Positions 1 to 7,925 of a stretch of DNA of 64,000 nucleotides are shown here, piece by piece. The notes under the pieces were generated by a model that was not told where the DNA came from, made no database searches, and worked only from the letters and a program-made list of their open reading frames with translations. Every line of letters starts with the position of its first letter. Within the stretch, counting starts at the first letter, position 1. Source of the DNA: Leptospira limi (GTDB taxonomy: Bacteria > Spirochaetota > Leptospiria > Leptospirales > Leptospiraceae). The stretch spans positions 1,784,501-1,848,500 of the forward strand of contig NZ_JAMQPV010000001.1 in NCBI RefSeq assembly GCF_026151395.1, read 5' to 3'. Position numbers and translations under genes: made by a program.

Positions 1-419
1 TTCTCAGAGACGACTAAAATGATTTCATTAAAACGTTTGGTTGTAGATGTAAGGCGAAATGTTCTGCCACTAACAGTCACATTTTCATATCCAGATAATA
101 ATCCTCCAAGACCACCTGAAACACCTTTTAGGTCTTGTTTCCCTGCAATTGAGGAATCAGGATTGTAGAACCATAATATTCTACCATTGGAAGAGATGAT
201 CCTACCATCACTGAACCTAACATGGAGTTGGTTCGGGCTTTTGTAAGACACAACGCCAGTGAGGCCACCATTTAGAGTGACAGAGGCGCGAAAACTTTCA
301 AGGGAGTTCATTTTGCCGATGACGGCATTGAGACGATCTCGTCCATCCTCTGCCCAAAGAGAACCCCATTGGACAGAGAAAAAGAGAACGATCTGGATTT
401 TGAGAAGGAAATTTCTCAA
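1..419 (-). CDS. lolA: LolA-like outer-membrane lipoprotein carrier (partial)
   Basis: The 5' part of a gene that runs off the left edge; about 139 codons are visible. The predicted N-terminus is a basic start, a hydrophobic stretch and an SLWA-ED cleavage site, so the product is probably periplasmic. The mature part (ESFRASVTLNGGLTGVV, then VRFSDGRIISSNGRILWFYNP) has the look of the LolA beta-sheet domain that carries lipoproteins across the periplasm. The start is inferred to be TTG at 419, because an in-frame stop lies just upstream and the next ATG would remove the signal peptide; no strong ribosome site precedes it. It sits 23 bases downstream of etfA on the same strand. The family call rests on pattern memory, and the C-terminal half is outside the window. 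Confidence 0.6.
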   Translation of the reverse strand, partial: MRNFLLKIQIVLFFSVQWGSLWAEDGRDRLNAVIGKMNSLESFRASVTLNGGLTGVVSYKSPNQLHVRFSDGRIISSNGRILWFYNPDSSIAGKQDLKGVSGGLGGLLSGYENVTVSGRTFRLTSTTKRFNEIILVVSE

Positions 420-442
420 AGTTAGATGGTTCGTATTGGGAA

Positions 443-1402
443 TTAACCCAATACTTTTTTGAATTCAGAAGTCAGTGCAGGCACTACTTCAAACAAATCA
501 GCGACAACACCATACGTTGCAACTTTGAAGATCGGAGCATCTCCGTCTTTATTGATCGCAACGATGTATTTAGAGGATCCCATACCCGCTAAGTGTTGGA
601 TGGCTCCGGAAATTCCGCAAGCTATGTAACAGTTAGGGGAGACAGTTTTTCCTGTTTGTCCTACTTGGTGTGAGTGAGAAATCCATCCCGCATCTACAGT
701 CGCACGGGAAGCACCAAGTGCTGCACCGAGTGTGTCTGCTAAGTCTTGGATGATAGGCCAGTTTTCTGGTCCTTTGATTCCGCGTCCGCCAGATACGATG
801 ATAGAAGCATCAGCTAACTGCACTTTGTTTCCCCCGGAAAGGTCTTTGGAAAGTGATTTTGTTCTCACCTCACCAGCAGAAGCGCCAGATTTTTCAATCG
901 CACCTGCTCCTTCTTTTGGAGTTACTTCTTGTGAGTTGGCACGAACAGTGAACATTTGGATGTCAGAAGACACTTTGAAGTTCGCATACGCTTTACCAGA
1001 GTAAATAGGTTTTTTTGCTACCACTTTACCTCCGTCAACAGAAAGACCTACTGCATCTGCTACGATTCCAGCATTTGCTTTGATCGCAACTCTTGCAGAG
1101 TATTCTTTTCCTTGAGCAGAGTGTGGCATAAGAACCACTGCTGGTTTTTTCTCTTGGATCACGGCAAAAATACCGTTTGCATAACCTTCAGGTGAAAATT
1201 CACCAAGGTTTACACCGATCACAGCATCAGCACCAACTGCTTTCAAATCACCTGCAAACGCGTCAACGTTGTCAGTGATGATGAGAGTATGAACTTTACC
1301 ACCGATTGCATCCGCAATTTTGCGAGCTGCAGAGGTAAGTTCTTTTGAGATTTTTTTAAGTTCGCCGTTTTTTAATTCACCAACTACTAAAACATCAGCC
1401 AT
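443..1402 (-). CDS. etfA: Electron transfer flavoprotein alpha subunit
   Basis: This 319-residue protein is the FAD-binding subunit of the cytoplasmic ETF heterodimer. ETF takes electrons from acyl-CoA dehydrogenases and passes them to ETF:quinone oxidoreductase. The C-terminal third carries the family's FAD site: the [12 protein letters not shown] segment near residue 200, then [13 protein letters not shown] and [18 protein letters not shown], ending in DLFEVVPAL. Length is normal. It follows etfB after 10 bases, so the two are cotranscribed. An acyl-CoA dehydrogenase at 6677-7861 is a possible electron donor, but that is inference. Confidence 0.97.
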   Translation of the reverse strand: MADVLVVGELKNGELKKISKELTSAARKIADAIGGKVHTLIITDNVDAFAGDLKAVGADAVIGVNLGEFSPEGYANGIFAVIQEKKPAVVLMPHSAQGKEYSARVAIKANAGIVADAVGLSVDGGKVVAKKPIYSGKAYANFKVSSDIQMFTVRANSQEVTPKEGAGAIEKSGASAGEVRTKSLSKDLSGGNKVQLADASIIVSGGRGIKGPENWPIIQDLADTLGAALGASRATVDAGWISHSHQVGQTGKTVSPNCYIACGISGAIQHLAGMGSSKYIVAINKDGDAPIFKVATYGVVADLFEVVPALTSEFKKVLG

Positions 1403-1412
1403 GTTCGTCTCC

Positions 1413-2174
1413 TTAGATGACCTTCGCTTCTTCGCGAAGAGCTTTTACAAGTTGAGATGCAAAACCTTGTGCATCTGCTGCTTCCAGTTTTCGACCAGCG
1501 ATACGTGGAGGAGGTGGTTCAAGAGAAACAACTTCGAGTTTGGAACCAGTTGCACCGAGTTCTTCTGGTTTTTTCACATCGACTGGTTTTTTCTTAGCAG
1601 ACATGATTCCTTTTAAACTTGGGTATCTTGGTTCGTTCAAACCTTTTTGCGCAGTCACAGCAAGAGGAGCAGAAGTTTCAACCACTTCAGTTCCACCTTC
1701 GATCTCGCGAGTTGCAGTTACTTTTTTGCCATCAAACTCGAGTTTGAGAGCCATTGCTACGTGAGGAACATTCAATCTCTCTGCAATTTGAACAACTACT
1801 TGTGAGCTGTCAGTATCGATGGATTGACGACCACCGATCACTACATCTGCATTTTCAGCTTTGATGAAATTGGCAAGAAGTTCGGAAGTGTATGTAGAGT
1901 CAAAAGTTACATAGTCATCCACTTTTACATGAACGGCTCTGTCCACACCCATAGCGTAGGCAGTGCGAAGTGCTTCTACGACACGGTCTGGGCCGAGGGA
2001 CACTGCGATGACTTCTCCACCGCTTTTTTCACGAATTCTGATTCCCTCTTCGATTGCAAATTCATCATAAGGAGAGATGATCCATTTTACGCCAGCTTCG
2101 TTGATCGACTTGTCACCGACCTTGATATTGGTTTCCGTATCCGGAACCTGCTTTACTAGAACAACAATTTTCAT
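1413..2174 (-). CDS. etfB: Electron transfer flavoprotein beta subunit
   Basis: At 253 residues this is the normal size for the AMP-binding ETF subunit. The N-terminus MKIVVLVKQVPDTE is the classical EtfB start; DEFAIEEGIRIRE and the ADVVIGGRQSIDTDSSQV segment (AMP/electron-transfer region) follow. The C-terminal arm that wraps the alpha subunit is also present. The ATG at 2174 is preceded by a GGGGTTAAGGA ribosome site. The 67-base leader holds an inverted repeat, listed separately. Confidence 0.97.
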   Translation of the reverse strand: MKIVVLVKQVPDTETNIKVGDKSINEAGVKWIISPYDEFAIEEGIRIREKSGGEVIAVSLGPDRVVEALRTAYAMGVDRAVHVKVDDYVTFDSTYTSELLANFIKAENADVVIGGRQSIDTDSSQVVVQIAERLNVPHVAMALKLEFDGKKVTATREIEGGTEVVETSAPLAVTAQKGLNEPRYPSLKGIMSAKKKPVDVKKPEELGATGSKLEVVSLEPPPPRIAGRKLEAADAQGFASQLVKALREEAKVI

Positions 2175-2184
2175 TCCTTAACCC

Positions 2185-2216
2185 CGTTTTCGTGGATTAC
2201 CTTAGACCAGAAAACG
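2185..2216. promoter_or_regulatory. Inverted repeat in the etfB leader
   Basis: CGTTTTC at 2185-2191 is repeated inverted as GAAAACG at 2210-2216. Adding TGG/CCA with one bulged base gives a stem of about 10 bp with an 11-base loop. It lies between the small membrane protein gene and etfB, just upstream of the etfB ribosome site. It has no following T-run that would make it a clear terminator for the upstream gene, so it could be an operator or an mRNA hairpin. Function is unknown. Confidence 0.35.
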
Positions 2217-2241
2217 AGAGGGAAGTCATAAGGGAAGTAAT

Positions 2242-2541
2242 TTATTCTCGGAAGAAGCTGTATTTGCTCCAATTATAAGCCCAAATGATCCAAACAATGA
2301 CAACGAGGACATTCGCATCGGACCGGAGGTAAAATTGAAAACCAATGACCAAGGGAAGGAGGAGGAAAAGGATAAAAGCGAGTACGAGTACTAGGTGGGG
2401 AGTCTCTTTCCAGTGTTTACCAGCGTTTTGGATTTCAATGAGAAGGTTTCCCTTGGGACCTTCTGCCTGGGAACGGAAGCGGAACCAGTAGAGTGAGCTA
2501 AGGAGTAAAAAGAGGAAAATATGCAAAAAGAGAAATAACAT
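2242..2541 (-). CDS. Small two-helix membrane protein
   Basis: A 99-residue hydrophobic protein that I do not recognise. It has an N-terminal hydrophobic helix (MLFLFLHIFLFLLLSSLYWF), a polar middle (about residues 21-45), then two hydrophobic stretches (HLVLVLAFILFLLLPLVIG and VLVVIVWIIWAYNW) before a basic end. A longer frame reaches 2745 but runs through the end of the UbiA-like gene, so I chose the ATG at 2541, 17 bases after that gene's stop with a purine-rich stretch upstream. Likely cotranscribed with the UbiA-like gene. Confidence 0.6.
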   Translation of the reverse strand: MLFLFLHIFLFLLLSSLYWFRFRSQAEGPKGNLLIEIQNAGKHWKETPHLVLVLAFILFLLLPLVIGFQFYLRSDANVLVVIVWIIWAYNWSKYSFFRE

Positions 2542-2558
2542 ATACCCAACCTTATTTT

Positions 2559-3395
2559 TTAGCGGAGTCCAGAGAAGAAAAAAATGATCGGAGGTAAAAA
2601 CATCGGTAGGTAGGAAAGTTCGGAAAACAACTTTTGCAAGGATGGTTTTGGGAAGATATACCACGTAACCCCAAGCCAAAAGTAGGAAAGCCCCATCCCC
2701 GAGAAAAAAACAAATGGAATCGTTTGGGAACCAAAACCAAAACATAGGAAGCTAAACCCCGAGAGGAAAACCAATATCGCCAACCCTTTTGCCAAACTGG
2801 GAGAAAGCCAAAGGTTCAGTGTGATTGTATTTTGGATTTTGTCCCGTTCTCTGTCAATTTGGTAGGTCTGTAAGACATTGGCGAGTACATGGAGGAAAAA
2901 ACTCACAACGATCAAAGGGAATCCTTTCGCATTTGAGAATGGAAGGAGGATCCCCCAAGTATAAAAAACAGAAACCAAAATTTCTTTGGGAACGGGAGAG
3001 AGTTGTTTCACAACAAGGACAAGGACAATTAGAAAACAAAAAAGATAGGTTTGGTTCTGGCGCAGAAATTCCCATTCCCAAACAAAACCAAATACGAGAG
3101 CCGATAAACATAAAATCGCGATGGCCCATTGGATTTTGGATTGGTTCTGCAAATAAAACTGGGAACGAAGTGAGAGTGGAGCAATTTCTTTTCTGGCATC
3201 CCATAGGTGGTCTGTCAAATACAAGGCCCAAACAGAAGTCAGATAAAGCAAGACTAAGCTCAGGTTAAGTTTGGTTTGGAAGTAATGTCTGAAAAAAAAT
3301 AGATTCGCAAAAACGGAAAACACGATATCAAAAGACAGATAAGAAAAAGTGAATAAACCTTTAGATGCCCGATTTATGTTTTTGATTCGGAACAT
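2559..3395 (-). CDS. UbiA-like polytopic membrane prenyltransferase homologue
   Basis: 278 residues, almost entirely transmembrane (about 8 helices). Two polar motifs sit where UbiA-family enzymes bind Mg-diphosphate: YLTDHLWDARKE near residue 60, and YQIDRERDKIQNT near residue 193. The first departs from the canonical NDxxDxxxD by lacking the Asn and having altered spacing, while the second keeps the D-x-x-x-D pattern. The family transfers prenyl groups to aromatic or other acceptors inside the membrane. Neighbours (etf genes, a small membrane protein) do not reveal the substrate. I call it UbiA-like with moderate confidence. Confidence 0.55.
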   Translation of the reverse strand: MFRIKNINRASKGLFTFSYLSFDIVFSVFANLFFFRHYFQTKLNLSLVLLYLTSVWALYLTDHLWDARKEIAPLSLRSQFYLQNQSKIQWAIAILCLSALVFGFVWEWEFLRQNQTYLFCFLIVLVLVVKQLSPVPKEILVSVFYTWGILLPFSNAKGFPLIVVSFFLHVLANVLQTYQIDRERDKIQNTITLNLWLSPSLAKGLAILVFLSGFSFLCFGFGSQTIPFVFFSGMGLSYFWLGVTWYIFPKPSLQKLFSELSYLPMFLPPIIFFFSGLR

Positions 3396-3473
3396 AGTTC
3401 ATCTATTCCCAGAAGGAATCCAAAGGCAAAAAGAAAATTCCCTTGCCACAAAAACTTTCGTAGTCTGATATGT

Positions 3474-4829
3474 ATGCCAATGTTCAGGTCCATTCGAAAC
3501 GCCATTTATTCTGTATACTGTATCCGTGACCAATTCCCCAAGTATATGTCAGAATTACTCTTAGAAGAAGAAGAAATGGGTGCTTTGTTTGCAGTTCGAT
3601 TTCGGTATGTCATTGGATTTGCCCTCATTGCTAGTGCTTTTGCCAACCTAAGTAATATAGATACCATATGGGGTTATTTGGTCAACTTCATTGCCATTAG
3701 TTTCTATTTTCTGAATACATTTGTACATTTGCATATTCTGAAAAAAAAAGATAGTAAGTGGAAAACAAAATATGACTACATTAGTTTGTTTGTAGACAAT
3801 GTTTTGATTACAATGACCATCCTAAACTGGTATTGGATCAAAGGAGATGGGAATCCCAATTTTTTGGTGAAAACCCCCCTTATGATCTTTTATTTGTTAC
3901 CTCTGTCGTTGTGTTTGTTCCAATACCGATTTTCTCTGGTTGTTTTTACCTTTGTTTGTTTTCTCATTAGTTATTATTCCTTTATCACAGTGGCTTTACT
4001 TGATCCTGATGCACAAGTCAGTTTGGATTGGACAAGTTATGTGTTAGGTGATGATATCATTCTTTTGGATGCGCTTGTTTCCAAACCTGTGATTTTTTTG
4101 ATTTTAGTATTTGCGATATCATATGGAATTTTTCGTAGTCTCAGGATGTTGTTAAAGTTTGCTGCATCTGAAACACAAAAGACAACACTTTCACGATACT
4201 TTTCTCCTGATTTGGTATCTGAGATCGTTTCCGACCCAGAAGTCATTGGCAAAGGAAAACGTCAAAAGGTAACGGTTTTATTTAGTGACATTAGAGGTTT
4301 TACTCAGTTTTCCGAACTTTTGGATCCCGAAGAATTATCTGTATTCTTAACAGAATTTCGTCGGAGAATGGTTCGTGTCATTTTCCAAAACAAAGGTAGT
4401 TTGGATAAATTCATTGGAGATGCTGTCATGGTTACCTTTGGAACTCCACTCCCTTCTGAAATTCCAGGGGAAGATGTTAAAAATGCTGTGAATGCCGCAT
4501 ACGCAATGTTAAACGAATTAAAACTTTGGAATGTGGAAAGAAAATCCCAAGGGCAAGTCGAGATAAAAATTGGAATCGGCATCCATACTGGTGAAGTGTT
4601 TTGTGGGAGCATTGGATCAGAAGAAAGAATGGAATACACAGTCATTGGTGATACTGTCAATACGGCATCAAGGATCGAATCGGCGTGTAAAGAAATAGGT
4701 TTTCCTTTACTTATTTCTGAAGTAGTTTGGGATGAAATTGGAAAACCATCTGAATGGCAAAAATACGAAGGTGTTTTACTCCCTGGAAGGGAACAAAAAA
4801 TCAATCTATATGCTTATCAAAACCTGTGA
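3474..4829 (+). CDS. Membrane-bound class III adenylate/guanylate cyclase
   Basis: A 451-residue protein. About six hydrophobic helices fill residues 45-225, followed by a short linker (SRYFSPDLVSEIV) and a class III cyclase domain to the C-terminus. Both metal aspartates are visible, in LFSDIRGFT (D272) and KFIGDAVMVTFG (D316). The substrate-specifying lysine is K312 and the second determinant is Asp in VIGDTVNTASRIE; a Lys/Asp pair favours ATP, so cAMP is the likely product. The transition-state Asn and Arg of NTASR are intact, so the enzyme should be active. The membrane part could be a sensor; no known sensory domain was recognised. ATG 3474 and ATG 3480 are both possible starts. Confidence 0.92.
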   Translation: MPMFRSIRNAIYSVYCIRDQFPKYMSELLLEEEEMGALFAVRFRYVIGFALIASAFANLSNIDTIWGYLVNFIAISFYFLNTFVHLHILKKKDSKWKTKYDYISLFVDNVLITMTILNWYWIKGDGNPNFLVKTPLMIFYLLPLSLCLFQYRFSLVVFTFVCFLISYYSFITVALLDPDAQVSLDWTSYVLGDDIILLDALVSKPVIFLILVFAISYGIFRSLRMLLKFAASETQKTTLSRYFSPDLVSEIVSDPEVIGKGKRQKVTVLFSDIRGFTQFSELLDPEELSVFLTEFRRRMVRVIFQNKGSLDKFIGDAVMVTFGTPLPSEIPGEDVKNAVNAAYAMLNELKLWNVERKSQGQVEIKIGIGIHTGEVFCGSIGSEERMEYTVIGDTVNTASRIESACKEIGFPLLISEVVWDEIGKPSEWQKYEGVLLPGREQKINLYAYQNL

Positions 4830-4830
4830 G

Positions 4831-6303
4831 TTAAGTATTTAAATTTAATTTGTAAACTGCTTCGTGTAAGGCGGGATTCAATTCTGGATCGATGATATAA
4901 ATCACACGTGTGGTTCCAGCTTGTAGGGCCAAATCCATGATGGCTTTTCTACGATCAATTTTGATGCTCTTTAAATCAAAGTCTGCAATTTTAAATTTAA
5001 TCCCTTTTTGGAACACAGGATTTATGCTACAAATCCTCTGGAGTTTGGGTCTTGTTTGGTATCTCCCTACATCCAAAACAAGGCAAATGTCAAAGTGAGC
5101 ACGTTTTTCTGAATCCACAGAAGCTGTGATCACAAAGTCACCAAAGTTAATGATATTTTCGTTATTGGTGAGGGAACTTCCTACATAATCAAGAAGGTGG
5201 CGAATGTTTTTATTGCTATAGGAAAAAAACGAATCGTTTAGAATCATCTTGAGTGCAGTAGAAGATTTAAAAGCTGGCCTCCAAGGTTGGTTGGAAGTTA
5301 GGGAAGCATATTCACTTGCCAGAGATAAAATTGCAATGTCTTCTTCAAAACTGGAAGATGTGACATTGTTTTCTTGTAAGTGCAATTGTAGTTCGATATC
5401 TTGTGTGATCCTTTCTTTTCCCACTTCTCTGTTGTATTTATCACGAACTGACATGAGTTTGGTGAAAAGTGACCTTGGGTCTGGGAAGTTATTGTTCACC
5501 CCATTGCCTCTGTAAGGTCTATGGTGGTTTAGAATCAGAGTTCGTACATGAGATTCAACTTCGGGTGCAGGTAAGGTCATTAAATAACTAATGATGGGGT
5601 GTTGTTGGACAACAGCATACTCTTCTTTTGTGAGTTTTGGAGTTTGTTTGACTTCAAGCCTTGAATACCCGACATCCATCAAATAACTCGCCATCATAAG
5701 GCTCAAGTGGTCTTTTTTATTGGATTCTTCTTTCCCTTCGTTGACAATTTTACGTGTACGAACCTTCATACCCATTGCCACAACTGTACGTTTCGTCATA
5801 AGCTCTGATTCAACAGAAACACCTGCAACACTTAAGATTTCTAAAATGTTAAAAATTCCCAATTCAAAATCTGGGTTACTTGTAAAATCTGTGAGAAGTT
5901 CATTTACAGAGTTTTGTACAAACACTGCTTGGTCAGATGAGAAGGATGTTTTGCGTAAATCTTCAATTAGCGCCTGCGATTGTTTGGCGAAGCGAGAAGT
6001 TTTTTCAATGTCTAAAAGTTTTGTAGTTCTTCCTGGTTCTAAATAAGGTTTTTCTGCACCGTTAGGTTTTGATTTTTTTAATTCAGAGATCAAAAAGTAA
6101 ACCCCTTGCATCTCAAACTTCAGTAGTTTACCAAAGTCTGCTTCTGTTGGGTTTCTTTTTTTATGAATTAAAATTTGTCCGTCTTTATTGTATAAATCGA
6201 GTGGTATGTTTTGGTTTTTGCGAAAACTATTTAATGATTCTTCGGTTAACTCAAATTTTGCGAGCTTTTCTCTAGGTACTATATTTGTATCATTTGTGCT
6301 CAT
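4831..6303 (-). CDS. Degenerate HD-GYP domain protein
   Basis: 490 residues, no signal peptide. The middle third aligns in order with an HD-GYP c-di-GMP phosphodiesterase: MASYLMDVGYSRL stands at the HDIGK position, then LTKEEYAVVQQHPIISYLM, then LILNHHRPYRGNGV (the HH...GYP region), then a D-x-YN segment in MSVRDKYNREV. The HD dyad and following Lys are replaced (MD, then YSR), so metal binding and hydrolysis are probably impaired. The N-terminal 100 residues and the C-terminal 120 residues (ending in a repeat of basic and hydrophobic residues) are not recognised. Its stop codon is 1 base from that of the convergent cyclase. It may be a c-di-GMP sensor rather than an enzyme. Confidence 0.65.
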   Translation of the reverse strand: MSTNDTNIVPREKLAKFELTEESLNSFRKNQNIPLDLYNKDGQILIHKKRNPTEADFGKLLKFEMQGVYFLISELKKSKPNGAEKPYLEPGRTTKLLDIEKTSRFAKQSQALIEDLRKTSFSSDQAVFVQNSVNELLTDFTSNPDFELGIFNILEILSVAGVSVESELMTKRTVVAMGMKVRTRKIVNEGKEESNKKDHLSLMMASYLMDVGYSRLEVKQTPKLTKEEYAVVQQHPIISYLMTLPAPEVESHVRTLILNHHRPYRGNGVNNNFPDPRSLFTKLMSVRDKYNREVGKERITQDIELQLHLQENNVTSSSFEEDIAILSLASEYASLTSNQPWRPAFKSSTALKMILNDSFFSYSNKNIRHLLDYVGSSLTNNENIINFGDFVITASVDSEKRAHFDICLVLDVGRYQTRPKLQRICSINPVFQKGIKFKIADFDLKSIKIDRRKAIMDLALQAGTTRVIYIIDPELNPALHEAVYKLNLNT

Positions 6304-6676
6304 TGGAAACTACACCCATTCGACGAACTAAACTTCATGAATGTTTAAGCGATGATGTATCTTCTTCCTTAAATTGTAAATTCATTCCTTTGTTTTTAGA
6401 TCCATTTTTATTTTTAGGGAATTTCCGTAAGTAGAAATCCTAAACTAAGGTAGTGGATGTTCTCTTTCTAGTAACAATTGTAGCCAATCAAAAAAAGATG
6501 TGTCAGCAAAGAAATATCTGTTAATATATGTTAGGTGATTTACGAAGATTTTAGTTTTCATTTGTCATATTTCGTTAATATGATGTTCTTTTTTGGTATA
6601 AAATGCTGCAAATGAGGACAATTGACTCTGATTTTTTCGTTTACAGTTTCAGGAAAAGTACGGAAAAATCTTCTCT
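6304..6676. other. Gene-free gap between divergent genes
   Basis: About 370 AT-rich bases between the HD-GYP-like gene (minus) and the acyl-CoA dehydrogenase gene (plus). No convincing coding frame, RNA gene or repeat array was seen. A TATAAAAT-like -10 element near 6597 and a TTGACT near 6621 could belong to a promoter for the dehydrogenase, but neither has a good partner box at the right distance. It most likely holds the two divergent promoters. Confidence 0.4.
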
Positions 6677-7861
6677 ATGAGCATTCTTACGACCAAAAAA
6701 TCTTCTTTTGATTTATTCAATCCAACAGAAGACCATTTAGCCCTACGACAATCCGTTGCATCATTTGCAGAACGGGAACTAGACGAACAAGCGAAAGAGA
6801 ATGATGAAACTGAATCGTTTAATGAGATGTTATTCAAACGACTTGGTTCCGAACTTGGAATTTTTGGAATCACAGTACCGGAAGAAGAGGGTGGGCATGG
6901 ACTTGATCCTCTTGCCTCTGTCATTATCCATGAAGAGATGAGTCGTTTTGATCCAGGATTTACACTTTCCTATTTGGCTCATGAAGTTTTATTTGTGAAC
7001 AATTTCTTTTATAGTTCCAATGCTTCGCAAAGGAGCCGTTACCTCAGTAAAGTCATCACAGGAGAATGGATTGGTGGAATGGGTATGACAGAACCTGGTG
7101 CGGGAACTGATGTCCTCGGAATGGCAACCCATGCTATTAAAAAGGGAGATCGTTACGTTATTAACGGTGTAAAACAATACATCACAAACGGTTCTGTTGG
7201 CCAAGTTTTTGTTCTTTACACAAAGTTGGACAAAAATGCAAAAAAAATGACTTCATTTGTTATAGAGTCGTCTTACAAAGGTTTCTCGGTTGGTAAAAAA
7301 GAAGAAAAAATGGGAATGCGTTCTTCTCCCACAACCCAACTTGTTTTTGAAGATATGGAAGTCCCTGAAGAAAATTTACTTGGGAATGAAAACGGTGCCG
7401 TCACTCATATGATGCGTAATTTAGAAATCGAAAGGGTAACACTTGCAGCACAGTCACTTGGGATTGCTCGTCGTTGTGTGGACATCATGTGTGATTATAC
7501 AGTCCGTCATAGAGAGGCTTTTGGAAAAAAACTAATGGAGTTTGGACAAATCCAAAGGTTAGTAGCAGAGTCTTACGCAGATTACCAAGCAGCGAGAGCC
7601 CTTGTATACCAAGTTGCAAGCGAACTGGGACCAGATGTTCGTAATTCTCTTGGAGCTGCATCTGCAAAACTCGTAGCAACACAAATGGCAGAACGAGTTT
7701 CAAGAAACGCCATACAAGTACTAGGTGGCTATGGTTATTGCCGAGAATACCCTGTTGAAAGACTCCACAGGGATGCAATCCTTCTTAGCATTGGTGGTGG
7801 AACAAATGAAGCCATGCAAAAGAACATTGCAAGTGATCTCAAAAAACTTTGGTCGGAGTAA
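6677..7861 (+). CDS. Acyl-CoA dehydrogenase
   Basis: A 394-residue cytoplasmic flavoenzyme that introduces the alpha-beta double bond into an acyl-CoA and hands the electrons to ETF. Typical blocks are present in order: GGMGMTEPGAGTD (near residue 135, FAD and substrate contact), YVINGVKQYITNG, GAKLVATQMAERV-type helices, QVLGGYGYCREYPVERLHRD and a C-terminal IGGGTNEAMQKNIA that supplies the catalytic glutamate. Acyl chain specificity cannot be told by eye. ATG at 6677 has only a weak upstream ribosome site. The short gap to the next gene (64 bases) allows cotranscription. Confidence 0.96.
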   Translation: MSILTTKKSSFDLFNPTEDHLALRQSVASFAERELDEQAKENDETESFNEMLFKRLGSELGIFGITVPEEEGGHGLDPLASVIIHEEMSRFDPGFTLSYLAHEVLFVNNFFYSSNASQRSRYLSKVITGEWIGGMGMTEPGAGTDVLGMATHAIKKGDRYVINGVKQYITNGSVGQVFVLYTKLDKNAKKMTSFVIESSYKGFSVGKKEEKMGMRSSPTTQLVFEDMEVPEENLLGNENGAVTHMMRNLEIERVTLAAQSLGIARRCVDIMCDYTVRHREAFGKKLMEFGQIQRLVAESYADYQAARALVYQVASELGPDVRNSLGAASAKLVATQMAERVSRNAIQVLGGYGYCREYPVERLHRDAILLSIGGGTNEAMQKNIASDLKKLWSE

Positions 7862-7925
7862 TAGTTCAAATCATCTAAACTAAAACTTTTTTCCCATTCG
7901 ATTTTTATGCCAGTCTACTAGTTAC

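Noticed and set aside
2542..2745. Longer start for the small membrane protein
   Set aside because: The region codes for the end of the UbiA-like protein in another frame.
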